64,000 bases of DNA from Fimenecus sp051881355 (GTDB lineage: Bacteria; Bacillota; Clostridia; Oscillospirales; Acutalibacteraceae): the NCBI GenBank assembly GCA_051881355.1, contig JBJEPS010000078.1, forward strand, positions 1 through 64,000. The letters run 5' to 3'. The translations under genes and the position numbers were made by a program. Within the stretch, counting starts at the first letter, position 1. Each line of letters starts with the position of its first letter. The notes under the pieces were generated by a model. It saw only the letters and a list, made by a program, of their open reading frames with translations. It was not told where the DNA came from and did no database searches. Of this stretch, positions 41,535 through 48,638 are shown in pieces.

Positions 41535-42085
41535 TCTGTAACACCTCCGTACAGAGCTTCTGTATTTTCTTCAATAAATTCGCGTATCCATTGCACCACA
41601 GCAGGCTCGGACAGTGGTACATCGCCGAGAATTTCGCGGATTTCCGCCGTGTCGAAAATAAATTCCCGTTGGTCCACCTTGTGCCGATACAAAAACTGGA
41701 TTTCCGTGTTCATACTCACAAGCGTTGTCACCGTAGAAGCCATATCCCCAAGCGGCGTGAAATCCACGCTGTCGGTGTGAAATACGGCTTTGATGTTGGT
41801 GCCGATGCCGACCTTTGACGAAATCGTGAGGGTGCCGCCCGTTTGCTCCGCCGCCATTTTAAAAAGCGGCACACCCATACCGACCTTGCGGGTGGTGCGG
41901 GTGGTATAAAACGGGTCCAACACGCTTTTAACCTGTTCGTCATTCATACCGCAGCCATTGTCATAAATCCCGACAGTCAGGGTGTGCGTATCGGTACGCT
42001 CCACGATTTCAATCTGAATTTGCGATGCGGCGGCGGTGATGGAATTCTGTGCAATGTCCAGCACATTCAATGACAGTTCCCGCAT
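41531..42085 (-). CDS. GHKL-type ATP-binding protein in the hydrogenase operon
   Basis: 184 residues. A histidine-kinase-type ATPase fold without a phospho-acceptor His: N-box LNVLDIAQNSITAAAS, G1 VGIYDNGCGM and the second glycine box KVGMGVPLFKMAAEQTGG. The C-terminal 80 residues are unassigned. It resembles anti-sigma or sensor ATPases; homologs occur in clostridial hydrogenase operons, but the role is not established to my knowledge. The start overlaps the hydC stop (TGATG) and the stop overlaps the next start (ATGA), so it is made in step with the enzyme subunits. Confidence 0.85.
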   Translation of the reverse strand: MRELSLNVLDIAQNSITAAASQIQIEIVERTDTHTLTVGIYDNGCGMNDEQVKSVLDPFYTTRTTRKVGMGVPLFKMAAEQTGGTLTISSKVGIGTNIKAVFHTDSVDFTPLGDMASTVTTLVSMNTEIQFLYRHKVDQREFIFDTAEIREILGDVPLSEPAVVQWIREFIEENTEALYGGVTE

Positions 42086-42582
42086 CAGTTTTGGTATTTC
42101 GCGAGAATGTCAGGAACGTCGTCCTCGGTAATTTTGCCGTACACTTCATCATTGACCGTCAAAACGGGTGCAAGACCGCACGCGCCGATGCAGCGGCAGG
42201 CTTCCAGCGAAAAACGCCCGTCCGGCGTGCATTCCCCCGCGCCGATGCCGAGCTCCTTGGTCAGTCTGTCTAAAATTTGCTGGGACCCTTTGACATAGCA
42301 AGCCGTTCCCAAGCAAACCGATATGTTGTTTTCTCCTTTCGGTGAAAGAGAGAACTGTGCATAGAATGTAGATACCCCGTAGACCTTTTCCAGCGGTACG
42401 TCCATACCCTCGGCAATCATCACCTGCACTTCATAGGGCAGATACCCGTAGATTTCCTGTGCCACCTGCATGACATGCATCAGCAGGCTTTTGTCGCTCT
42501 TGGATTCGTCGATGACCGCTTGCAGCTGTGCTTCTTGCTCGGGTGTGCCGCGAAACGGAATCGAACTGATTTTTTTGAGCAT
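42085..42582 (-). CDS. hydC: NuoE/HydC-like [2Fe-2S] subunit of the hydrogenase
   Basis: 165 residues of the 24-kDa NuoE family. The [2Fe-2S] ligands are in SVCLGTACYVKGS and EACRCIGACGLAPVLTVN; the helical N-terminal half has LLMHVMQVAQEIYGYLP. It is the first gene of the operon hydC-GHKL-ferredoxin-hydB-hydA. The start at 42582 has AAAGGAGG 10 nt upstream; the longer frame adds 18 residues without support. Confidence 0.94.
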   Translation of the reverse strand: MLKKISSIPFRGTPEQEAQLQAVIDESKSDKSLLMHVMQVAQEIYGYLPYEVQVMIAEGMDVPLEKVYGVSTFYAQFSLSPKGENNISVCLGTACYVKGSQQILDRLTKELGIGAGECTPDGRFSLEACRCIGACGLAPVLTVNDEVYGKITEDDVPDILAKYQN

Positions 42583-42683
42583 TCGCGTATTTCCTCCTTT
42601 GCGAAAAATCGTATGCGCGCGGTGATACCAACGCATATAATAGAATTATAGCAGAAAGTATGTTAAAAATCTATCATTTTTTA

Positions 42684-42718
42684 CAAAAAAACAATCAGTA
42701 TTTTCATACTGATTGTTG
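42684..42718 (-). terminator. Terminator of pdxR
   Basis: On the minus strand AACAATCAGTA pairs with TACTGATTGTT around a TGAAAA loop, followed by a run of seven T. It lies about 75 bp after the pdxR stop. Confidence 0.82.
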
Positions 42719-42789
42719 CATTTTGATGTTTTCCGTATTTTTTCGACAAACGTTGAAAAATCCCTTTTAAACTGTTTCAAATGACACAT

Positions 42790-44133
42790 TTATTCCCCGA
42801 TTTCGGGGAAGCATACTGCGCGCAACGCGGTCAATGCCGTCAAAAAGGTATCGCTGTGCAGTCCCGAGCACGAAAGCAGTAAAGCTACCGTGCCGTTTTG
42901 CCCATGGTCGGTGCGCAGCAGAATCCCTGCCTGTTTTGCGCGCGCACGTACTTCGGCAGGAGAAAGGTCGGTCTGCAAATCGGCTTTGACCACAAAGCCT
43001 GTGTCGCCGATATGTGTTTGTACCGCATCTCCAAATACAGTTTTGACTGCCTGTTCCAATAAAAACGCTTTTTGCGCATAGAGCTTTCGCACCTTGCGAA
43101 TTTGGCTTGCCAAATGTCCGTCTCGAATGAACTGACACAGCGCGATTTGCTCGGTTTTGGAGGCGGTTTGGCTGTACAGCGGCGCAATTTCGCGATAGCG
43201 CGGCAACAGTCGGTCGGGAAGCACCATAAAGCTCAAGCGAATGGACGGCAACAGCAATTTGGAAAATGTGCCGAGATAGACAACATTGTGTCCGCCGTCC
43301 AAGCCTTGCAGTGCGGGCGTTGGCTTGTCAAAATAGCCGAATTCATTGTCATAATCATCTTCGATGAGCAGCGTGCCGTGCGCGGCGGCTTGCTTTAACA
43401 GAGCAACACGCGCTTTGGCAGGCATCACATCGCCCCAGCGGTTCATATGCGAAGGGGAGGTATACAGCAGTTGTGCGTCCGTCTCGCTTGCAACCGTTTG
43501 AAAGCCGTGGTCTCGAAAAATCGCCTGTCCCTCGGCAAAGCTTTTGTCCTGAAAACAGATGGTACTGGGGGTCAGCATCGCGCACAGAATATGCAAAAGA
43601 CTTTGTACCCCCGCGCCGATGACAATGTTTTCCGCTGTGGTGACCACATTGCGCTTTTGTGAAATATATTGAGATACCGCTTCGCGCAAATCGGGTTCGC
43701 CCTGTACCGCGCCGTAAGACAGCAACCGTTCGTCTTGCCGGAGCGCACTTTTCAAATACCGCCGCCACAGGCTGAAATCAAAACTTTCTCGGTCAGCGGA
43801 AAGTGCGGAAAAATCATAGCGGATAGGGGGTGTGTCGTCCTTTTCGGGCGCAGCCTTTTTCTGTGGCTTATGAAAATACAAATCCGTTACATAATAGCCG
43901 CTTTGGGGCTTTGCAAGCACATACCCGTCGGCGCAAAGCTGAAAATATGCCGCCTCTGCCGTGGTGCGGCTGACAGCGAAGTTTTCGGCACAGCGGCGCA
44001 CGGAGGGTAGGCGCGTGTTCGGCGCAAGCTTGCCGTCCGTAATTAAATCCCGATAATAGGTATACACTTGCATATATAAAGGTGTATTTGAGCGCAAAAG
44101 CGGAGAAAATGTCAAAATATCTTGCTTTTTCAT
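42790..44133 (-). CDS. pdxR: MocR-type GntR/aminotransferase regulator, PdxR
   Basis: 447 residues. An N-terminal winged helix of the GntR type (about 15-80, PLYMQVYTYYRDLITDGKLA, LPSVRRCAENFAVSRTTAEAAY) is fused to a fold-type I aminotransferase domain (about 115-447) that senses pyridoxal phosphate. The PLP Lys is in YLGTFSKLLLPSIRL and the ring-binding Asp in LIEDDYDNEF. PdxR proteins activate pdxST when PLP is low and repress themselves. It is divergent from pdxK-S component-pdxST across a 110-bp control region. Confidence 0.93.
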   Translation of the reverse strand: MKKQDILTFSPLLRSNTPLYMQVYTYYRDLITDGKLAPNTRLPSVRRCAENFAVSRTTAEAAYFQLCADGYVLAKPQSGYYVTDLYFHKPQKKAAPEKDDTPPIRYDFSALSADRESFDFSLWRRYLKSALRQDERLLSYGAVQGEPDLREAVSQYISQKRNVVTTAENIVIGAGVQSLLHILCAMLTPSTICFQDKSFAEGQAIFRDHGFQTVASETDAQLLYTSPSHMNRWGDVMPAKARVALLKQAAAHGTLLIEDDYDNEFGYFDKPTPALQGLDGGHNVVYLGTFSKLLLPSIRLSFMVLPDRLLPRYREIAPLYSQTASKTEQIALCQFIRDGHLASQIRKVRKLYAQKAFLLEQAVKTVFGDAVQTHIGDTGFVVKADLQTDLSPAEVRARAKQAGILLRTDHGQNGTVALLLSCSGLHSDTFLTALTALRAVCFPEIGE

Positions 44134-44162
44134 AAACTGTCCCCTAAAAAATTTACAAATTT

Positions 44163-44210
44163 GTGTATTTTCATAATGTCAGCTTTGCTATATTATATAC
44201 GAAAATACAC
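44163..44210. promoter_or_regulatory. Candidate PdxR operator in the pdxR-pdxK control region
   Basis: A 10-bp exact inverted repeat, GTGTATTTTC (44163-44172) and GAAAATACAC (44201-44210), is separated by 28 bp that contain TATATTATATA-type -10 sequence. Its placement between the divergent genes fits regulator binding to both promoters. The assignment to PdxR is inference. Confidence 0.55.
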
Positions 44211-44243
44211 GTATCTGCAAGTCCTGAAAAAGGGGGCGGTTGT

Positions 44244-45077
44244 TTGAAAAAAATTGCGGTTGTTAACGATATTTCAGGCTTTGGGCGATGCTCTATGACG
44301 GCGGCACTGCCGGTATTGTCTGTCCTCAAAACCGAATGCTGCCCGCTGCCGACGGCGATTTTGTCCAACCAAACGGGCTATGACAGCTTTTACTGCGACG
44401 ATTTTACCGACCGCATCGACCCGTATCTTGCCGAATGGCGCAAGCTCGGTGTGCGGTTTGACGGCATTTTGACAGGGTATCTCGCGTCGGCAAAGCAGGC
44501 GGACAAAATTTTGCGGTTTTTGGACGAATTCAAAACGGCAAATACTTTGTATGTTTGTGACCCTGTCATGGCAGACGACGGTACGGTGTACGATACATAT
44601 GACAGCGCACTGTGTGCGAAGATTGCGGAACTTGCGCGCCGTGCGAATGTCCTGACGCCCAACCTGACGGAGCTTTGTTTGCTGACAAATACTGATTTTG
44701 CGGCATTGCAAGCACAAAACGTCTGTGCAAATTATACGGAGCAAATCGCGCGCCTTGCCGCTTCCTTGCTTTCGAACACACTGCACACCGTCGTGGTAAC
44801 GGGCGTTTGCGTGGGAGATGCAATTTACAATGTTGCTGTGCAACAAGACGGCTTTTCCGTTGTCAAAAGCAAGCGTTTCGGCGGGAGCTTTTCGGGCACG
44901 GGGGATTTGTTTTCGGCGGTGCTTGCGGGCAGTCTTGTCAACGGCGAGACGGTCGAACACGCCGTGCAAAAGGCGGTTCAATTTTTGGAAGCGTCTATCA
45001 AAGACAGCTTTACAGAGGGGACAAACCGCAACGACGGGGTAAATTATCAAAAATATTTGGAGATGTTATTGAAATGA
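44244..45077 (+). CDS. pdxK: Pyridoxal/pyridoxine kinase
   Basis: 277 residues of the ribokinase-like pyridoxal kinase family. Typical blocks: NDISGFGRCSMTAALPVLS at the N-terminus, LPTAILSNQTGY, TGYLASAKQ, VCDPVMADDG, LTPNLTEL and the anion-hole GGSFSGTGDLFSAVLAG with catalytic Asp. It phosphorylates salvaged B6 vitamers to PLP/PNP. The frame extends upstream, but TTG at 44244 has AGGGGG 7 nt before it and begins exactly at the conserved KKIAVVNDISG. The gene ends in an ATGA overlap with the transporter gene. Confidence 0.92.
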   Translation: MKKIAVVNDISGFGRCSMTAALPVLSVLKTECCPLPTAILSNQTGYDSFYCDDFTDRIDPYLAEWRKLGVRFDGILTGYLASAKQADKILRFLDEFKTANTLYVCDPVMADDGTVYDTYDSALCAKIAELARRANVLTPNLTELCLLTNTDFAALQAQNVCANYTEQIARLAASLLSNTLHTVVVTGVCVGDAIYNVAVQQDGFSVVKSKRFGGSFSGTGDLFSAVLAGSLVNGETVEHAVQKAVQFLEASIKDSFTEGTNRNDGVNYQKYLEMLLK

Positions 45078-45613
45078 AAAAGTCAAACAGCACAAAACAA
45101 CTGATCAATTTGGTGACGGCGGCGTTGTTTGCGGCGCTGATTGCCGTGATGACCGCGTATGTCAGCTTTAAAACTGGTATTAACGACGGATATCTGCATT
45201 TCGGCGACAGTATGATTTACATTGCCGCGTGCGTTTTGCCCTTGCCTTACGCCTGTGCGGCGGCGGCAGTCGGCGGGTTTGTTGCCGATGTGTTAGCGGG
45301 TGCGGCTGTGTGGGCACCGTTTACAGCGGTGATTAAGGCGCTCAATGCTTTGCCGTTTGCGTTGGTGTATACCTTACACAAAACCCAAAGCCCCCAAAAA
45401 ATCCTCAACAAAACCACGGCGTTTATGCCGATTGTTTCGGGGTTGATTACGATTTTCGGCTACTTTTTGGTCGAAGGGTTGTTATATACTTTCCCCTCGG
45501 CGGCGGTGTCGATGATTGCGAGCGTAGTGCAGGCGACGGGCAGTGCGGTGATTTATTATATTTTCGCTGCGGCGCTCGACAAAATGGATTTCAAAAAGAG
45601 AATTATGAAATAA
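45074..45613 (+). CDS. ECF transporter substrate-binding (S) component, probably for vitamin B6
   Basis: 179 residues, about six membrane spans. The early AALFAALIAVMTAYVSF helix, LHFGDSMIYIAACVLPLPYACAAAAVGGFVADVLAG and WAPFTAVIKALNALP follow the S-component plan, with Ala-rich helix 1 contacting the shared EcfT. It is coupled to pdxK by a 4-nt overlap and followed by pdxS, so pyridoxine or a related vitamer is the contextual substrate (PdxU-like). EcfA and EcfT are not in the window, as is normal for group II systems. Confidence 0.85.
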   Translation: MKKSNSTKQLINLVTAALFAALIAVMTAYVSFKTGINDGYLHFGDSMIYIAACVLPLPYACAAAAVGGFVADVLAGAAVWAPFTAVIKALNALPFALVYTLHKTQSPQKILNKTTAFMPIVSGLITIFGYFLVEGLLYTFPSAAVSMIASVVQATGSAVIYYIFAAALDKMDFKKRIMK

Positions 45614-45628
45614 AGGAGTACAAACAAT

Positions 45629-46504
45629 ATGGAAAACAGTAGATTTGAATTGAATAAAAATTTGGCGCAAATGCTCAAGGGCGGCGTCATTATGGACGTT
45701 ACCACACCCGAACAGGCACGTATTGCCGAAGCGGCAGGCGCTTGCGCGGTCATGGCACTCGAACGCATTCCGGCAGACATTCGTGCGGCGGGCGGTGTTT
45801 CGAGAATGAGCGATCCGAAAATGATTAAGGGCATTCAGGAGGCAGTTTCCATTCCCGTTATGGCAAAATGCCGCATCGGGCATTTCGCCGAGGCACAGAT
45901 TTTACAGGCGATTGAAATTGATTATATCGATGAAAGCGAAGTGCTTTCCCCCGCGGACGATAAATACCATATTGACAAAACCGCGTTTGATGTGCCGTTT
46001 GTCTGCGGTGCGAAAGACCTCGGCGAAGCACTGCGCCGTATCAACGAGGGCGCGGCAATGATTCGCACCAAAGGCGAGCCCGGCACGGGCGATGTGGTGC
46101 AGGCGGTGCGCCATATGCGTATGATGCAGTCCGAAATCCGCCGCATCGGCTCGATGTCCGAGGACGAACTGTTTGACGCGGCAAAGCAGCTGCAAGTGCC
46201 CTACGATTTGGTGCTGTATGTGCACGAAAACAAAAAACTGCCCGTGGTCAATTTCGCGGCGGGCGGCGTCGCAACGCCTGCAGACGCAGCATTGATGATG
46301 CAGCTTGGCGCGGAGGGCGTGTTTGTCGGTTCGGGGATTTTCAAATCCGGCAATCCCGAAAAACGCGCGGCGGCAATCGTGCAGGCGGTCACCAACTTCA
46401 CAGACGCCAAACTGCTGGCGGAACTGTCCGAGGATTTGGGTGAGGCGATGGTCGGCATCAATGAGTCGGAAATTCAACTGCTGATGGCGGAAAGAGGCAA
46501 ATAA
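45629..46504 (+). CDS. pdxS: Pyridoxal 5'-phosphate synthase lyase subunit PdxS
   Basis: 291 residues. A (beta/alpha)8 barrel with the hallmark KGGVIMDVTTPEQARIAE, MALERIPADIRAAGGVSRMSDP, IDESEVLSPADD, RTKGEPGTGDVVQAVRHMR and AAGGVATPADAALMMQLGAEGVFVGSGIF. It condenses ribose 5-phosphate, glyceraldehyde 3-phosphate and ammonia to PLP; the two active-site Lys are in the VMAKCRIG and RTKGEP regions. It stacks with PdxT as a 24-mer. TAATG overlaps pdxT. Confidence 0.98.
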   Translation: MENSRFELNKNLAQMLKGGVIMDVTTPEQARIAEAAGACAVMALERIPADIRAAGGVSRMSDPKMIKGIQEAVSIPVMAKCRIGHFAEAQILQAIEIDYIDESEVLSPADDKYHIDKTAFDVPFVCGAKDLGEALRRINEGAAMIRTKGEPGTGDVVQAVRHMRMMQSEIRRIGSMSEDELFDAAKQLQVPYDLVLYVHENKKLPVVNFAAGGVATPADAALMMQLGAEGVFVGSGIFKSGNPEKRAAAIVQAVTNFTDAKLLAELSEDLGEAMVGINESEIQLLMAERGK

Positions 46505-47070
46505 TGCAGATTGCGGTTCTCGCCCTGCAAGGGGCATTTATTGAGCATGAGCAAATGCTCTCCCGCCTCGGCGTTTCTTCATTTGAAATCCGTCAAAAAA
46601 AGGATTTGGAACAGCCGTTTGACGGGCTGATTATTCCGGGCGGCGAAAGCACCGTACAGGGAAAGCTGTTGCGCGATTTAGGTTTGTTTGATACAATAAA
46701 AGAAAAAATTGAACACGGTCTGCCGGTTTTCGGCACTTGCGCGGGGCTGTTGCTGTTGGCGCAGTCGGTGGAGCACGGCGAAACGCATTTTGCGACGATG
46801 GCGCTGTCCGCTGTACGCAACGCCTACGGCAGACAGCTCGGCAGTTTTCATACGGTTTCCACCTTTGCCGAACACGAAAATGTGCCGATGACCTTTATTC
46901 GTGCGCCGTATATTGCGTCTGTGTCGGGAAATACGGAGATTTTGTCTGTGGTGGACGGGCATATTGTCGCCGCACGCGACGGTAATCAGCTTGTCACGGC
47001 GTTCCACCCGGAGCTGACGGCGGATTTGACCGTACACCGTTATTTTTTGGATATGGTGCAAAAGGCTTGA
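46504..47070 (+). CDS. pdxT: PLP synthase glutaminase subunit PdxT
   Basis: 188 residues of the class I glutaminase fold. IAVLALQGAFIEH starts the protein; LIIPGGEST is the oxyanion region; FGTCAGLLLLA holds the nucleophile Cys (about residue 79); AFHPELTAD holds the catalytic His and Glu. It supplies ammonia from glutamine to PdxS. It is the last gene of the B6 operon and overlaps pdxS by one base. Confidence 0.97.
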   Translation: MQIAVLALQGAFIEHEQMLSRLGVSSFEIRQKKDLEQPFDGLIIPGGESTVQGKLLRDLGLFDTIKEKIEHGLPVFGTCAGLLLLAQSVEHGETHFATMALSAVRNAYGRQLGSFHTVSTFAEHENVPMTFIRAPYIASVSGNTEILSVVDGHIVAARDGNQLVTAFHPELTADLTVHRYFLDMVQKA

Positions 47071-47102
47071 CTTTGCATATCTGACCGAAGGAGTGTTGTT
47101 TT

Positions 47103-47711
47103 GTGGCAGATATTGTTTATACCTTTGAAAATAAAATTTATATGAACATCACGAACGCGTGCCCGTGTCGCTGTAAGTTTTGCATTCGCAACAACGGCGA
47201 TAGCGTGGGTGAGGCGGCAACGCTGTGGTTTACCAAGCATATGCCGTCTTTCGGGGAAATCAAAGATGCGATTGACGCGTGGGATTTTTCGGGGTATACC
47301 GATGAAGTGGTGTTTTGCGGCTACGGCGAGCCGACTTGCGCATATGACAATTTACTGCAAGCGGCGGCATATCTGAAAGAAAAGGGCTTAAAACTGCGCT
47401 TAAACACCAACGGGCTGTCGGATTTGCTGAACAAAAAGCCGACGGCAAAGGAATTGTGCAAATACTTTGACACAATTTCAATTTCGTTAAATGCGCCGAC
47501 AGCGGAAAAATATAACGAGTTGTGCAAGCCGAGTTTCGGCGAAAAATCGTTCGACGCGCTGCTGCAATTCGCGCGCGACTGCAAGGAAACGGGTGTAAAC
47601 TTAAAATTCTCGTTGGTCGATGTCATTTCCAAAGAGGATATCGCCGCGTGTAAAGACATTGCCGACAGCATGGGCATTCCGCTTCGCGTGCGCGAGTATA
47701 TTGCAGATTGA
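47103..47711 (+). CDS. Small radical-SAM protein (TatD-linked TIGR04100-like)
   Basis: 202 residues. The cluster motif is TNACPCRCKFCIRN (CxxxCxxC, about residues 19-26), with FCGYGEPTCAYDNLL and LRLNTNGLSDLLN as the SAM-binding strands. There is no SPASM or other C-terminal extension, so it is a minimal radical-SAM enzyme. It resembles the family often found beside tatD; no tatD is here. The reaction is unknown. The start is GTG with AAGGAG 9 nt upstream, 32 nt after pdxT, so it could be co-transcribed with the B6 genes. Confidence 0.82.
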   Translation: MADIVYTFENKIYMNITNACPCRCKFCIRNNGDSVGEAATLWFTKHMPSFGEIKDAIDAWDFSGYTDEVVFCGYGEPTCAYDNLLQAAAYLKEKGLKLRLNTNGLSDLLNKKPTAKELCKYFDTISISLNAPTAEKYNELCKPSFGEKSFDALLQFARDCKETGVNLKFSLVDVISKEDIAACKDIADSMGIPLRVREYIAD

Positions 47712-47727
47712 CGGCGCTGTATTTTTC

Positions 47728-47897
47728 GGAACGGTACGACCGTTCCCTACACGCACAGAATAATTTCTACGAGTAGGGCGGGGGCTTGCTCCCGCCGTAT
47801 ATTTAGAATGTCATCCTGAGCGAATCGAAGGACCTCGGACACCAAATATATCTCTTATATCTTTTTACGATTCTTCGCCTGACGGCTTAGAATGACA
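47728..47897. repeat. Intergenic repeat cluster (palindromes plus CATTCTGAG inverted repeat)
   Basis: The CGGAACGGTACGACCGTTCC palindrome occurs near 47728-47755 and the GTAGGGCGGGGGC element at 47774-47798. An inverted repeat follows at 47809-47896, beginning GTCATCCTGAGCGAATCGAAGG and ending GGCTTAGAATGAC. This is the same order as at 34.1 and 57.4 kb. No gene lies between 47711 and 48003. Confidence 0.85.
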
Positions 47898-47918
47898 AAC
47901 GGATACAAAATCCAGAGA

Positions 47919-47968
47919 AAACCGCCGCGGGGCAGACCTTTTTTGTTCGGTCTGCCCCGCGGCGGTTT
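47919..47968. terminator. Exceptionally strong 20-bp hairpin between convergent genes
   Basis: A perfect 20-bp inverted repeat (47919-47938 with 47949-47968; arms start AAACCGCCGCGGGGCAG) has a 10-nt T-rich loop. It faces the minus-strand small membrane protein gene and probably terminates it, and may stop transcription from the plus strand too. Confidence 0.8.
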
Positions 47969-48002
47969 GTGTGATATAGAAAGATTTGGAAAAACAAATT
48001 CC

Positions 48003-48257
48003 TTATGCGACATGCGTCGTACTGTGCACACGCTTATGCTGTGTGGACGTACTGCCGCCGTCCACTACACGGAAATCGCGGTTTTTCTGCATTTTGGCAT
48101 AGCGTTTTTTGCGGCGATAGCGTCTGTAATTGACAAAGAGAATGCGCCACACCTTTTGCTCAAAGGCGATGACCTTATCTTCATGCGCAAAGCCGTAAAT
48201 CAGCAAACAAATAAATGCAAGCTCCAAAAAGGATTTTAAAATCAAAGCGGTTGTCAT
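48003..48257 (-). CDS. Small one-span membrane protein under LexA-like control
   Basis: 84 residues. A single hydrophobic span near the N-terminus (about 3-22, ALILKSFLELAFICLLIYGF) is followed by a very basic segment (NYRRYRRKKRYAKMQKN) and a polar tail. No LysM or other domain is visible. GGAGG lies 7 nt before the second ATG (48257), which is preferred. The gene has a consensus promoter bracketed by two CGAACATTTG boxes, so it is probably DNA-damage inducible. One-span SOS proteins such as YneA or SidA inhibit division; that role here is inference only, as the sequence is not recognisably related. Confidence 0.75.
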   Translation of the reverse strand: MTTALILKSFLELAFICLLIYGFAHEDKVIAFEQKVWRILFVNYRRYRRKKRYAKMQKNRDFRVVDGGSTSTQHKRVHSTTHVA

Positions 48258-48278
48258 AGCCATACCTCCGAACGAAAT

Positions 48279-48347
48279 CGAACATTTGTTTTCTTTGTTG
48301 TACCCTCATTATAACAGGTATTTTTTGTTTGTCAAGACAAATGTTCG
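48279..48347 (-). promoter_or_regulatory. Promoter flanked by two LexA (SOS)-like boxes
   Basis: On the minus strand TTGACA (48330-48335), 16-nt spacer, TATAAT (48308-48313). One CGAACATTTGTC lies immediately upstream (48336-48347), touching the -35 box. A second, in opposite orientation (CGAACATTTGTTTTC on the plus strand, 48279-48293), lies in the transcribed leader. Both resemble the Gram-positive LexA consensus CGAACNNNNGTTC with deviations in the second half. Confidence 0.7.
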
Positions 48348-48638
48348 AATTTTTTTGAAGCAAAGTCCCAAAAAACGGACTTTTCCGAACTTTCTTGGAA
48401 AAATTTTTCTTGCTGTAAAGATAATAGCACAATATATTGTGGTTGTCAATGAATAAATACACAATCGAACCGAACGAACAAAACTTTAAAAATAAGAAAA
48501 AATCGAACAAAATTGCCGAAAAACGGTGAAATCGATTTTTTTCAAAAAGCTATTTATCTTTTTTCTGCTTTTTGCTATAATACTACTAATTATGAACAGA
48601 ATAAAAGAAAACCTTTGGAAAGAATAGGGAATCAGAAT
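48348..48638. other. AT-rich control region upstream of obg
   Basis: No gene. The stretch has further CGAAC half-sites near 48385, 48467, 48472 and 48503, and a TATAAT-like box around 48575-48580 about 60 bp before obg, likely its promoter. Confidence 0.5.
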
